64,000 nt of DNA. Source: Terrimonas ferruginea DSM 30193 (lineage in GTDB: Bacteria > Bacteroidota > Bacteroidia > Chitinophagales > Chitinophagaceae). The DNA lies in assembly GCF_000425585.1 (NCBI RefSeq), contig NZ_KE384398.1:338416-402415 (forward strand), given 5' to 3'. This document shows positions 50,087 through 58,277 of the stretch, in pieces (the first letter of the stretch is position 1; every line of letters starts with the position of its first letter). The position numbers were made by a program, and so were the translations under genes. The notes beneath the pieces were generated by a model. The model did not search any database and had not been told where the DNA came from. It was given only the letters and a program-made list of their open reading frames with translations.

Positions 50087-51484
50087 ATGAAACTTATCTG
50101 TATTGGCCTTCTGTTTCTTTGGCAGCTCCCGGCGGCGGCGCAGCCGGTGTTGATCGCTGAAGACAAAAATCTGAATAAAACGACGGATGGTTACAAGCAA
50201 GGATTTCTCGTTGATACGCCTAAAGAAATTGATGGCAGTTTTTTCTTTTCCACCCCAAACTTTCGCCTTTACCAGACAGACGGTACGCCCAATGGCACAA
50301 AAATGCTGGTTCAATTCCCTGCGGAATCGCTGGTATATGTAAAGGCTGTTACTAAAAAATTTGTATACTTCACGATACTGAATGGCGGCAGGCATTCGCT
50401 CCGGCGACTCGACCGGCAGACGTTAAAACAGGAGCCGCTCACGAACCAGCAGAAGCCGCTTACCCTCGAAATGGGTTACACGGCTGTTTTTACCAGCACG
50501 TCAAAAGATCTGATTGCTCTCCGTATGTACAACCTCGAAGCGGGCATCACGCAACTTATCGCCTTTTCCGATGACGGGCCGGTTGATGCGAAATGGGTCA
50601 CGGCCAGTTTAAAGAGTGATAACTCCTCACTGCTTAATAATTTCTCGGATGTTGCTTTCCTCGGTCCACATATATTTTACCATGGCTTTGAAAAAAAGCA
50701 ACTGGATGGCCAGTCTGTCTTTGAATATATCATTCAGTCAAGCGCACCTGCCACTACGGGTAACGCACAGGAATATACAACCAGCAATGTGTACAGTCTC
50801 CGCTCGCAGGGATATGAGCTGAACGACAAATTTTACACAATCAACGACAGCCTGTTTACGCTCGGCTTTCTACGAAACAAACAGACAGGTGCACGCGATT
50901 TGTTTATCGCTTCCATTCACCAGCAAACACTTCGCGTAGCGGCAATCATGCCCACCGATCAAAACTTTGTCTGGGGAGAAATACTGGACAATCAACTCTA
51001 CCTGGTGAACGGCAACCGGCTTCTTGGTTGGGTTCCCGGATCAGGCACAATCAAAGAAGTATTCCGGAAGCGAACTTACCACTACCAGCCATTGCAACCC
51101 GACCGCAGTCTGCTGAAATGCGGCAACTATCTTGTACTCCGTGAGGAAGACAGTTTGCGGACCTTCGACCTGCAAAACAATAACTTTGAACATGTGGGTA
51201 TGCCGGAAAATTTCACACCACCCAACTCTCTCTATAATAGAAAGAATCACATTGCGTGGACAAACCTGAACTTTATCTATTATATACGCTATAACGGCTT
51301 CGTTCCTTCGTTAATTCAATACGATCCGGTTAGCAGGCAACATACGCCGGTAGTTTTTCCCGAATACAAAAACGAGCAATTCACCTCGTTCCAGGCTATC
51401 TTTCAACTGGAGGGTAAACTCCTGTTCTTAACAAAATATACCGGAAAAAAAGACCAGCCCGTCTATCGAATCTTTGTGATGTGA
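50087..51484 (+). CDS. Large secreted protein, possible beta-propeller
   Basis: A 465-residue exported protein with signal MKLICIGLLFLWQLPAAAQ; the longer open frame upstream would not give a signal peptide. A stretch LYQTDGTPNGTKMLVQF near residue 66 matches the ELWxxDGTxxGT-type repeat of Bacteroidota surface proteins, but appears once only. Further blade-like segments are FVYFTILNGGRHSLRRLDR, LIALRMYNLEAGITQLIAF and ILDNQLYLVNGNRLLGW. Role unknown. It is divergent from 48267-49766 and followed by the phospholipase D-like gene 94 bp away. Confidence 0.7.
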   Translation: MKLICIGLLFLWQLPAAAQPVLIAEDKNLNKTTDGYKQGFLVDTPKEIDGSFFFSTPNFRLYQTDGTPNGTKMLVQFPAESLVYVKAVTKKFVYFTILNGGRHSLRRLDRQTLKQEPLTNQQKPLTLEMGYTAVFTSTSKDLIALRMYNLEAGITQLIAFSDDGPVDAKWVTASLKSDNSSLLNNFSDVAFLGPHIFYHGFEKKQLDGQSVFEYIIQSSAPATTGNAQEYTTSNVYSLRSQGYELNDKFYTINDSLFTLGFLRNKQTGARDLFIASIHQQTLRVAAIMPTDQNFVWGEILDNQLYLVNGNRLLGWVPGSGTIKEVFRKRTYHYQPLQPDRSLLKCGNYLVLREEDSLRTFDLQNNNFEHVGMPENFTPPNSLYNRKNHIAWTNLNFIYYIRYNGFVPSLIQYDPVSRQHTPVVFPEYKNEQFTSFQAIFQLEGKLLFLTKYTGKKDQPVYRIFVM

Positions 51485-51578
51485 GTTACATGATTGCTGG
51501 TTAAGAGGGTGAAAAAACGGTTACTTCCGGCAAAAAATATTAATACATTAGTAGGAATAACCATTAAACCTCTCCGTT

Positions 51579-53315
51579 ATGAGAAAGACAGCCATGCTCA
51601 ATGGCATCACCATGAAGGTGTTTGCCGGCACCACAGGCGTATTGCTTGCCTTCGATGTAACCGCCGCAAGAAGAAAAGGACTGTTAGGCTTCTCGCTCGA
51701 GCGACTGCCTCCACCCTATCCCGGCAATAAAAAACCAAAATGGGAATGGATATCCGGATTGATGCCATTCCCCGGCCAGGCACACGATGCCGGCGCATTG
51801 ATATTGTCCGATGTAGCGCCGATACAAAAATTCCGTTGGAGTGATTACAAAGTATATGGTGATTCGGAATATGCATACCGTGTTCACGCCATGTATGGCA
51901 CGCCCACCCAGCCGACACTTTTAAAAGGCCCGAAAATAACAGTCACTACTTCCAGCAGCGATGAAGATGGTGTTCACAATGTAACGTTCAACCGTGCTGC
52001 CGGTGCGAGTCAGGCATTCATACGAAACTTTCCCGAAGCCATAAAACTGATGGAAGAAAAAAGAAAACATGGTGGCTTCAAAGACCTGACGGTTGATGAC
52101 CTGGAAAAAGTGGAACCGGGCGTGAAGCAGTGGCTGGCGCGTGATGTACTGAAACAAATCCTTCACGTGATCGCGTCTGCAAAAGATGGCAAGTGGGCGC
52201 TCGACATTGCCATCTATGAATATGAATGGCATGAAATCGTTGATGCGATTAATGCTGCAGCGAAACGCGGTGTGAAAGTGCGTATGTTATTTCATTCGAA
52301 AAAAGGGGATGCGCAGACTGCCGAGAACAAACACAATGCAAAACCACTGATCGATAAAAAACTCGCGAGAGAGCGGACTACCTCGGCCATTTTTCACGAC
52401 AAGTTTATTGTATTGTCTAAAGTAACAGGTAGCGGTCTCAACATGAAAAGAAAGCCGGTGATGGTACTATGCGGATCTACCAACTTTACGCACAACGGAT
52501 TATTCAGGCAGGCCAACGTGGTGCATGTAGTGCGGACAGAAAAAGGAAAAACGGTGAATCCAGTTGCAGAGAAATATGAAGCGCTATTTAATACGATCTG
52601 GAATGGTGAAGATAAGACACCCATCACGACGGGCGAAACCAGCAAATGGATAACGGCGAATAATGTGATGGATGCCAAAGCCAGTGTGTTCCCGGGATTC
52701 TCTCCACGCAAAGACAAAGCAGACCTTACCTATTTTATCAAACTCATCGATGCGGCAAAAACGGATGTGTTGTTCTCCACGGCATTTGTATTGCCAAAGG
52801 AAATAATTGACGCATTGACAGGCAAAGCCGGTGATCCGATCCTGCGATTGGGCATTCAGAATACCAATGCCAATAAGATCGCAGGATTTCACCGCGATAA
52901 AAGTGCGCAGTTTGCCGCCACGGCATTAGCAGATGATGGATTTGAAGCCTGGCTGAAAGAAGCAATGATCGCGGGTGCCGGCAATATTCTGATACACACG
53001 AAAGTGGTGGTAGTCGATTTTACAAGTGACGCACCGGTGATCATCAGCGGCTCGCATAATTTGTCGAATCCGGCATCACAGAAGAACGATGAAAATTACC
53101 TGGTAATCAAAGGCAATACGGATATTGCGGATAGCTATGGTGTAGAAGTGATGCGAATCTATGATCATTACCGTGCGCGCTGGGTAGCGGCAGAAATGGC
53201 CAAAAGAAACTCTCCGTTGTCGGGAACGTTACAACCAAACGATAAATGGACGGACAGGTATTTTAAGAAGGACAGTCTGCATTACAGGGACCGGTTAAGA
53301 TTTGCGGGGAAGTGA
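51579..53315 (+). CDS. Phospholipase D-superfamily protein with two HKD motifs
   Basis: A 578-residue protein. The two half-sites are FHDKFIVLSK with GSTNFTHNG (about residues 271-310) and IHTKVVVVDF with GSHNLSNPA and KNDEN (about 471-505), which together form one PLD active site. The first 105 residues are not hydrolase-like and contain a beta-sandwich strand YRVHAMYGTPTQPTLLKGPK reminiscent of a fibronectin type III domain. No signal peptide is obvious at the N-terminus (MRKTAMLNGITMKVFAGTTG), so it is probably cytoplasmic. PLD-fold enzymes act as phospholipases, nucleases or phosphatidyltransferases; which one is not clear. Bacterial defence nucleases of this fold exist, but no partner gene is next to it. 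Confidence 0.88.
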   Translation: MRKTAMLNGITMKVFAGTTGVLLAFDVTAARRKGLLGFSLERLPPPYPGNKKPKWEWISGLMPFPGQAHDAGALILSDVAPIQKFRWSDYKVYGDSEYAYRVHAMYGTPTQPTLLKGPKITVTTSSSDEDGVHNVTFNRAAGASQAFIRNFPEAIKLMEEKRKHGGFKDLTVDDLEKVEPGVKQWLARDVLKQILHVIASAKDGKWALDIAIYEYEWHEIVDAINAAAKRGVKVRMLFHSKKGDAQTAENKHNAKPLIDKKLARERTTSAIFHDKFIVLSKVTGSGLNMKRKPVMVLCGSTNFTHNGLFRQANVVHVVRTEKGKTVNPVAEKYEALFNTIWNGEDKTPITTGETSKWITANNVMDAKASVFPGFSPRKDKADLTYFIKLIDAAKTDVLFSTAFVLPKEIIDALTGKAGDPILRLGIQNTNANKIAGFHRDKSAQFAATALADDGFEAWLKEAMIAGAGNILIHTKVVVVDFTSDAPVIISGSHNLSNPASQKNDENYLVIKGNTDIADSYGVEVMRIYDHYRARWVAAEMAKRNSPLSGTLQPNDKWTDRYFKKDSLHYRDRLRFAGK

Positions 53316-53330
53316 GGAATACTAACTCAA

Positions 53331-53361
53331 AAGAATACGTCGGATATCCCGACGTATTCTT
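53331..53361. terminator. Bidirectional terminator hairpin
   Basis: AAGAATACGTCGG (53331-53343) pairs with CCGACGTATTCTT (53349-53361) with loop ATATC. It separates the convergent PLD-like and higA genes and overlaps the higA stop codon. Confidence 0.75.
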
Positions 53362-53662
53362 AAGCAACAGCTTCCTGTTTATTTCTTTCCATGAACAGGT
53401 CATAATAAACCTGTACACGCATAAAGTATTCGGCAGAAATACCTAATAGCTTTTCAAGTTTGAGCGCTGTAGCTGCACTTACATTCCGCTTTCCATGAAG
53501 CAGCTCACTGAAGTGGCTCGGTTTCATATTAAGTTGTTCCGCAAACACAGTCTTTCTCACACCTCTTGCTTCGAGTTCATCCAGCAGAATATCTCCAGGA
53601 TGCAAGGCAATATCTGTATGAATTTCTTTGCCTCTTGAGTTGAGTACTTTATAATTATTCAT
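53360..53662 (-). CDS. higA: HigA-family antitoxin
   Basis: A 100-residue DNA-binding antitoxin. The XRE helix-turn-helix is visible as VFAEQLNMKPSHFSELLHGKRNVSAATALKLEKLLG (about residues 39-74), preceded by the HigA-type HPGDILLDELEARGV. It neutralises the HigB toxin and represses the operon. It is encoded after higB, the order usual for higBA and the reverse of most type II modules. The gap to the toxin gene is 72 bp. A terminator overlaps its stop codon. Confidence 0.92.
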   Translation of the reverse strand: MNNYKVLNSRGKEIHTDIALHPGDILLDELEARGVRKTVFAEQLNMKPSHFSELLHGKRNVSAATALKLEKLLGISAEYFMRVQVYYDLFMERNKQEAVA

Positions 53663-53734
53663 TGTGAAATAAAGCCGGTAGAAAACAATGCTGATCTTCC
53701 ACTTTTTACCGGAACGATTTAAAAAAGTAAATAA

Positions 53735-54049
53735 TTATTGATAGTGATTAGTCAGATCATGTATTAAAACAACATCGTTAACAGCCAGGTTACCATCTGT
53801 ATCTAACGATAAAATCAAACGATAGCTATAGTCAACCCTAACAGAATAGTACCCTTTATAATTACCTTTAAGTGCTTCAAAATTCAAGCCTCGTTGACTT
53901 TTTAATTCCCTGAGATTGTCAGCATATTTCAATTTCAGGATAGTCTTTTTGAACTTAACGACGACCTCGCTACTGTACTTCGGCTTTCCTGGTACAGCCT
54001 TACCTTGAAAAAGTTTTTCGAGGTAAGGGTTCTCAAAATGTACAACCAT
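53735..54049 (-). CDS. higB: HigB-family RelE-like toxin
   Basis: A 104-residue RelE/ParE-superfamily toxin, probably an mRNA interferase that acts at the ribosome. Family features are the C-terminal strands YYSVRVDYSYRLILSLD and VNDVVLIHDLTNHYQ, and the basic helix SEVVVKFKKTILKLKYADNLRELKSQRG. It is the first gene of the higBA pair. Two near-identical 19-bp elements 50-100 bp upstream (54101-54119, 54129-54147) look like operators. Confidence 0.9.
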   Translation of the reverse strand: MVVHFENPYLEKLFQGKAVPGKPKYSSEVVVKFKKTILKLKYADNLRELKSQRGLNFEALKGNYKGYYSVRVDYSYRLILSLDTDGNLAVNDVVLIHDLTNHYQ

Positions 54050-54100
54050 TGAAAAGAACTAATTTAAATGTGATTCTTATTTAGTTTGCCTAACACATTA

Positions 54101-54147
54101 TTTACCAAAAATAGGGAAACCAAGCAAATTTACCAAAAAAAGGGAAA
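54101..54147. promoter_or_regulatory. Pair of direct 19-bp elements upstream of higB
   Basis: TTTACCAAAAATAGGGAAA at 54101-54119 and TTTACCAAAAAAAGGGAAA at 54129-54147, 28 bp apart. Each half is TTTACC and GGGAAA around an A-rich core, an imperfect dyad. They probably bind HigA. Confidence 0.75.
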
Positions 54148-54232
54148 TCATTCTTGCTCAGTCATGTTCAGCGCAGGCCAATAACCGTAGAATCGCTACA
54201 ATTATTTAAAACACCACATAAATGACGTTTAG

Positions 54233-54254
54233 ATTATCGAAATAATACGATAAT
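54233..54254. promoter_or_regulatory. Inverted repeat upstream of the beta-lactamase-fold gene
   Basis: ATTATCG at 54233-54239 and CGATAAT at 54248-54254 with an 8-bp spacer, 48 bp before ATG 54302. A repressor site is possible, but the element also lies between two divergent transcription units. Confidence 0.45.
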
Positions 54255-54301
54255 ATTCGTACATTGTATCACCTTCGTCTTTTGAACGAAAAAATTTACG
54301 A

Positions 54302-55381
54302 ATGAACAGGAAAATAATGCTAAAGAAATTTGTCTGCGGAATAGCGGTGGTTGCCCTGACAAATTGTTGCATAGGCCAGCGAAGTGACAACCCCATGAAG
54401 TCACGGCTCGATTCCACAGTGGACAAGTTGGTGAAGATTTATATGAAAAACGGGCAGCGTGTTGGCGTGTCGATCGGCGTTGGTTGTGACGGAAAATCTT
54501 ACACTTATAATTATGGCGAAACGGGCCCCGGATCAGGTCAGTTGCCAACAGCAAAATCTATCTACGAGATCGGTTCAATAACAAAAACTTTTACAGGACT
54601 ACTTGCGGCCCATGCCCTCATCGAAGGAAGACTTACGCTGAACGATGATATCCGCAAATATCTTCCCGGGAGTTTTTCCGGCCTGCAGTATCTATCAGGT
54701 GAACCAGTCAGAATTGGCTATTTACTGGCGCATACGTCGCAACTCCCCAACAGCTTTTCCGATAACATCGAAGAACGAACTTTTTATGACGCATTGCAAA
54801 ACGTGAAGCTGGATTCATTGAAAGGTATCCGGTACAGTTACTCCAATGTCGGGTATCAACTGCTTGGGCTTATACTGGAAAAAATTTACCAAACCAGTTA
54901 TGCCAATCTGGTTCGCCGGTATATCACAGGACCGCTTAAGATGTATGAAACGGGATTGCGCTTTGAGGAGCAAGAATTAAAATTTCAACTGAAAGGTTAT
55001 GGTGTGGATGGTAAAGAGGAAAAGGCAACGCCGGTTTCCGTACCAGGAGCTGGCAGCCTCCGGTCAAGTGTAGCAGACCTGCTAAAATACCTGCACTATC
55101 AGAATCTGGAAAATGCCGCCCCGGTAAGATTATCACATCGCATCATCGTGGGGGACGTAGATCAGGGAGCCCATGCATTTCAATGGGAAGTAGGCAAAAA
55201 CTGGAGTTGGGATCAGTACCTGAGAATTGACGGAGGCACTCCGGGCTTCCGGAGTTTTTGCGTAATGTATCCGCTCAAAAAAATTGAAGTGGTGATATTA
55301 TCCAATCAGAAAGACGACACCGCAGGACCGGGACTTTACAAAATCGCAACCGGCATTTATGGCGTATTGAAAAATAAATGA
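54302..55381 (+). CDS. Beta-lactamase-family serine hydrolase (class C/PBP4b-like fold)
   Basis: A 359-residue exported enzyme with signal MNRKIMLKKFVCGIAVVALTNCC, possibly lipidated at Cys22 or Cys23. The active site residues are SITK (Ser92, Lys95) and YSN at about 179-181 in RYSYSNVGYQLLG; the third motif is near the end, possibly DGGTPGF (about 308). These place it with AmpC-like enzymes and esterases rather than with classical lactamases. Substrates may be esters or cell wall peptides; antibiotic hydrolysis cannot be inferred. It is divergent from higBA. Confidence 0.85.
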   Translation: MNRKIMLKKFVCGIAVVALTNCCIGQRSDNPMKSRLDSTVDKLVKIYMKNGQRVGVSIGVGCDGKSYTYNYGETGPGSGQLPTAKSIYEIGSITKTFTGLLAAHALIEGRLTLNDDIRKYLPGSFSGLQYLSGEPVRIGYLLAHTSQLPNSFSDNIEERTFYDALQNVKLDSLKGIRYSYSNVGYQLLGLILEKIYQTSYANLVRRYITGPLKMYETGLRFEEQELKFQLKGYGVDGKEEKATPVSVPGAGSLRSSVADLLKYLHYQNLENAAPVRLSHRIIVGDVDQGAHAFQWEVGKNWSWDQYLRIDGGTPGFRSFCVMYPLKKIEVVILSNQKDDTAGPGLYKIATGIYGVLKNK

Positions 55382-55507
55382 TTACTTGGTAAAATGTGCA
55401 GGGAGGGGATTTTTCCTGTATTTCGTGTCTCGTGTTTCGTACTGGCATGTTGTAGCATAGCTTAGAGGTATTAGAAAAACATTTCTATTAACCTTAAATT
55501 TTATCTT

Positions 55508-55771
55508 ATGTCACAGGAAGTGACCTGCATCAACAAGAATAACAGAGCCAGTGCCTACGAACGGATCACACATATCGGCTGGCGCGGTAAGAAAATCACT
55601 GTACAACAAGCTATTGAGGATATCAACAAAACCAGAGATAGTTATTATGTACAACAAGGCACACACAAAGTCTACCTGATCGTTGCCAAAAGAAATGGCG
55701 TGGAGTATGTGAAAACAGAAAACGACGGCGACACACCGGACAATCTATTAAGCCTGCCTGAATGTCCATGA
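55508..55771 (+). CDS. DUF3892 family protein
   Basis: An 87-residue protein with the DUF3892 profile: VTCINKNNRASAYERITHIGW, a central WRGKKITVQQAIEDINKT, and the closing motif ENDGDTPDNLLSLPECP. The family has no known activity and is widespread as a small single-domain ORF, in many bacteria next to mobile or stress genes. It is followed by a bidirectional terminator at 55789. Confidence 0.85.
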   Translation: MSQEVTCINKNNRASAYERITHIGWRGKKITVQQAIEDINKTRDSYYVQQGTHKVYLIVAKRNGVEYVKTENDGDTPDNLLSLPECP

Positions 55772-55788
55772 TTTTGGTTCCGGAACCT

Positions 55789-55822
55789 TGAAAGTTCAGG
55801 GCTGCATAGCCCTGAACTTTCA
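55789..55822. terminator. Bidirectional terminator hairpin
   Basis: A perfect 15-bp stem (TGAAAGTTCAGGGCT with its reverse complement) and GCAT loop lies between the stop codons of the convergent genes at 55771 and 55827. Confidence 0.85.
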
Positions 55823-55826
55823 GGCT

Positions 55827-56525
55827 TTAAGCATTAAACTTTTTACGTTGTGACTGGATCCCGATATCCAGCAACCCCATGATTAGTTCCTGAAACTCGG
55901 GTTGAATATCCAAATCCCATTCATAATTATATCCCTCTTCATCGTCCTCCTCCTCCGCCGCCCATACATTCCTGCCACTACATTCCACGCGTAATTTAAA
56001 ATGATCAAGCGTTACAGCTTTTATACTTTCAAATCGCTTTTGGGATACGGATGGCTCTTTGATTTGTACATAATTGCAATACTCATTGAAGCTTATGATC
56101 AACCAGTTTTTGTTATCGATATTGACGTCATCTTCCCGGACATACTCTACACGAATGGTTAAGTATTTTTTTTCGATTTTTATCAGTACCGAATTAAAAT
56201 GACCTGTTGAGATCTGCCATTGCTCTTCATTGTATTTTTTGACAAAGTTGGCAATAAGGGATGCTGCCTTATTTTTAGAAAGATCTACCTCAAAATTCGT
56301 ATCGATTTTTTGAACCTTCGCCTGAAAGCTCATGCTTTTATTGTCGATATGTAAATTTGAAAAAGGTACCAGCGAGGCGTCAATCAAAGGTGTTTCATTC
56401 AGCATAAAACGTCCGCCCTTTAGCGTCCTGAAATTCTCACCGGTTATGATATCTATGCGTGTCCATAACTTACCGGGATCTAACAAAAACACAACTTCGC
56501 CTGCGACGGATTTAACTGTTTCCAT
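55827..56525 (-). CDS. Hypothetical protein, acidic
   Basis: A 232-residue cytoplasmic protein (METVKSVAGEVVFLLDPGKL) with a run of acidic residues near the C-terminus (AAEEEDDEEGYNYEWDLDI). The rest alternates strands and helices. I do not recognise it. A long spacer of 257 bp follows its start before the tRNA. It may belong to the same family as other DUF-only genes in the region, but no evidence links them. Confidence 0.6.
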   Translation of the reverse strand: METVKSVAGEVVFLLDPGKLWTRIDIITGENFRTLKGGRFMLNETPLIDASLVPFSNLHIDNKSMSFQAKVQKIDTNFEVDLSKNKAASLIANFVKKYNEEQWQISTGHFNSVLIKIEKKYLTIRVEYVREDDVNIDNKNWLIISFNEYCNYVQIKEPSVSQKRFESIKAVTLDHFKLRVECSGRNVWAAEEEDDEEGYNYEWDLDIQPEFQELIMGLLDIGIQSQRKKFNA

Positions 56526-56741
56526 ATTTTTTTGTGTTTGTGTTTATCTAAGCATCAATGACTCCCTAGACCTTTTTCCACTTCTATCAAAATAAATCAG
56601 TCAGCGGTAGGCCTATGGGCAATCGAAACCAAAAGTAACGGAAGCGGTATTATTCGAAAAACTTTCGCAACGCTCATGGAAATGGACGCACTATTTGCAA
56701 GAGAGGCTGTAGAGGGGCCCGACGGGGTTCAGGCATGAAAA

Positions 56742-56779
56742 AACCGGAAAAGCGACAAAAGTTTTGCGCCTTTCCGGTT
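56742..56779 (-). terminator. Rho-independent terminator of the tRNA-Arg gene
   Basis: On the minus strand the 9-bp arms AACCGGAAA and TTTCCGGTT are followed by TTTTTT. It begins 3 bp after the tRNA 3' end. Confidence 0.85.
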
Positions 56780-56782
56780 CAG

Positions 56783-56854
56783 TAGCCTCGACAGGAATCG
56801 AACCTGTATCTGGAGCTTCGGAAACTCTTATACTATCCATTGTACTACGAGGCC
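56783..56854 (-). tRNA. tRNA-Arg (CCG anticodon)
   Basis: The 72-base sequence folds into a cloverleaf: acceptor GGCCTCG with CGAGGCT, D-stem GTAC/GTAT, anticodon loop TTCCGAA and T-arm ACAGG-TTCGATT-CCTGT. The anticodon is CCG, reading CGG codons for arginine. CCA is not encoded, as usual. It is on the minus strand with a terminator just downstream. Confidence 0.92.
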
Positions 56855-56906
56855 GGTTCCGGAATTAACCGGGCCGCAAATATAGCCGCATTTTGGCTAT
56901 TTGCCA

Positions 56907-57485
56907 TCATTTTATCAGTTGCGAAGCGTTGGCGGCAAAGATCTTCACCGCTATCGCCAATAGTATTACACCAAAGAATTTACGCACCGCCGTCAGGCCA
57001 CCCGAACCCAATAACCGTGCAATCGGCGACAGGGATTTTAACACCACATAGATGATGATCAGGTTGAGCACAATGGCGATCAGCAAGGTGGTGTTGCCAT
57101 AGTTGGCCTTGAGCGACATGATCGTGGTAAGCGTACCCGATCCCGCAATCAGCGGAAAAGCAATCGGCACCACCGTGGCCGTTTTCACATCACCATCCCC
57201 TTTGAAAAATTCTATCCCCAACACCATCTCCAGCCCCAATATAAAGATCACAATCGATCCGCCTACGGCGAACGCTTCCACCGTCAGTCCCAATACCTGC
57301 AGAAAGGCCTGGCCCAGGTAAAGAAACAGGATCATTAACGCCCCGGATATAGTGGTGGCCCGGAATTCCCGCATTCCTCCCATCTTCTGCTTCAGACTGA
57401 TCAGGATCGGCACCGATCCTATTATATCGATTACCGCAAATAGCGTAAAACTGACCGTCAGCAGTTCTCCAAAATTGAAATTCAT
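56907..57485 (-). CDS. MarC-family integral membrane protein
   Basis: A 192-residue protein with about six membrane helices, starting at ATG 57485 (MNFNFGELLTVSFTLFAVIDI); an upstream Met adds six residues. Family features include the first helix with AVIDIIGSVPI and the central GIEFFKGDGDVKTATVVPIAFPLIAGSGTLTTIM. MarC proteins were once linked to drug resistance but their activity is unknown; similar folds transport small molecules. The upstream spacer contains a class C repeat array. Confidence 0.9.
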   Translation of the reverse strand: MNFNFGELLTVSFTLFAVIDIIGSVPILISLKQKMGGMREFRATTISGALMILFLYLGQAFLQVLGLTVEAFAVGGSIVIFILGLEMVLGIEFFKGDGDVKTATVVPIAFPLIAGSGTLTTIMSLKANYGNTTLLIAIVLNLIIIYVVLKSLSPIARLLGSGGLTAVRKFFGVILLAIAVKIFAANASQLIK

Positions 57486-57524
57486 CGAGGGGATTTTGGG
57501 CAAAGATAGCGAGGGAAGGTATTA

Positions 57525-57572
57525 AGTTTTAAGTTATAAGTTGTAAGTTAAATAGCCCATTCACTTATTCCC
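57525..57572. repeat. Degenerate 7-bp-period array, classes C and B
   Basis: Inverse class C words (AAGTTTT, AAGTTAT, AAGTTGT, AAGTTAA) followed by a short class B block (ATTCACTT, ATTCCCCT) in the spacer upstream of MarC. Confidence 0.6.
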
Positions 57573-57582
57573 CTATCGATAC

Positions 57583-57611
57583 AAAAAAGGCACGACCCGA
57601 AAGCCATGCCT
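57583..57611 (-). terminator. Rho-independent terminator of the sigma factor gene
   Basis: On the minus strand AGGCATG and CGTGCCT form a 7-bp stem (one G-T pair) with a ten-base loop, followed by TTTTTT. It lies about 35 bp after the sigma factor stop. Confidence 0.75.
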
Positions 57612-57645
57612 AACTTAAAACTTAGTACTTATAACTTATTACTTC
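57611..57645. repeat. Degenerate 7-bp-period array, class C
   Basis: Words AACTTAA, AACTTAG, TACTTAT, AACTTAT, TACTTCC run up to the sigma factor stop codon. Together with the array at 57525 it brackets the terminator. Confidence 0.65.
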
Positions 57646-58146
57646 CTAATACCGGCTGATCTGTTCTTTCAACAGCTTGCGCGCAAAGTGAATGCGGCTC
57701 TTGATCGTACCCAGCGGTTCGTTCAGGTATTCCGCAATCTCCTGGTATTTGTATCCGTCAAAATACAACAGGAAAGGCACTTTAAAGATCTCCGGCAATT
57801 CGTCGATCGCCGTGCGGATTTCCTTTTCACGCAACACCGACTCCGCACCATTTGGTACCGAAGCCTGCTTCAGGTTGAGCAGAAAGTCTTCCGATGTATT
57901 GTCAAATACCGTTTTTCGCTTGGCCTTGCGACGGTAATCATTAATGAATATGTTGCGCATGATCGTAAATAACCATGCCTTGATATTCGTTCCTGCATTG
58001 TATTTTTCGTGATTGGCCAGCGCCTTATAAAGCGTTTCCTGGTATAAATCATTCGCGGCTTCCGCGTCTTTAGTGAGGTTTATCGCAAAAGGTTTAAGAA
58101 AATCCGCATTGTCCACCAGCATGTCATTGAATTCCGTATTCGCCAT
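57646..58146 (-). CDS. ECF-type RNA polymerase sigma factor
   Basis: A 166-residue sigma-70-family factor starting at ATG 58146 (MANTEFNDMLVDN). Region 2 shows FAINLTKDAEAANDLYQETLYKALANHEKYN and WLFTIMRNIFINDYRR; region 4 shows LPEIFKVPFLLYFDGYKYQEIAEYLNEPLGTIKSRIHFARKLLKEQI. No anti-sigma gene is adjacent; regulation by an anti-sigma factor is thus not evident, although the small FecR-like stub at 13114 hints that such proteins exist elsewhere in this genome. Its target promoters are unknown. Confidence 0.92.
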   Translation of the reverse strand: MANTEFNDMLVDNADFLKPFAINLTKDAEAANDLYQETLYKALANHEKYNAGTNIKAWLFTIMRNIFINDYRRKAKRKTVFDNTSEDFLLNLKQASVPNGAESVLREKEIRTAIDELPEIFKVPFLLYFDGYKYQEIAEYLNEPLGTIKSRIHFARKLLKEQISRY

Positions 58147-58277
58147 AACCGTCAATTTAGTTGACCAAATTTAGTGATTTTACCCGGTTCAGCATAATTA
58201 ATGTTTAACCATTAAACTGTTTTAACGAGCTATTCACATTGTCACAAAAACCTAACCGCATTTCATTTGTGCCGGTT

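Noticed and set aside
54302-55381. Call as an antibiotic-resistance beta-lactamase
   Set aside because: The SxxK and YSN motifs fit the wide serine-hydrolase family; nothing indicates drug hydrolysis.
56783-56854. tRNA as an integration site of a mobile element
   Set aside because: No integrase gene or direct duplicate of the tRNA end is visible in the window.
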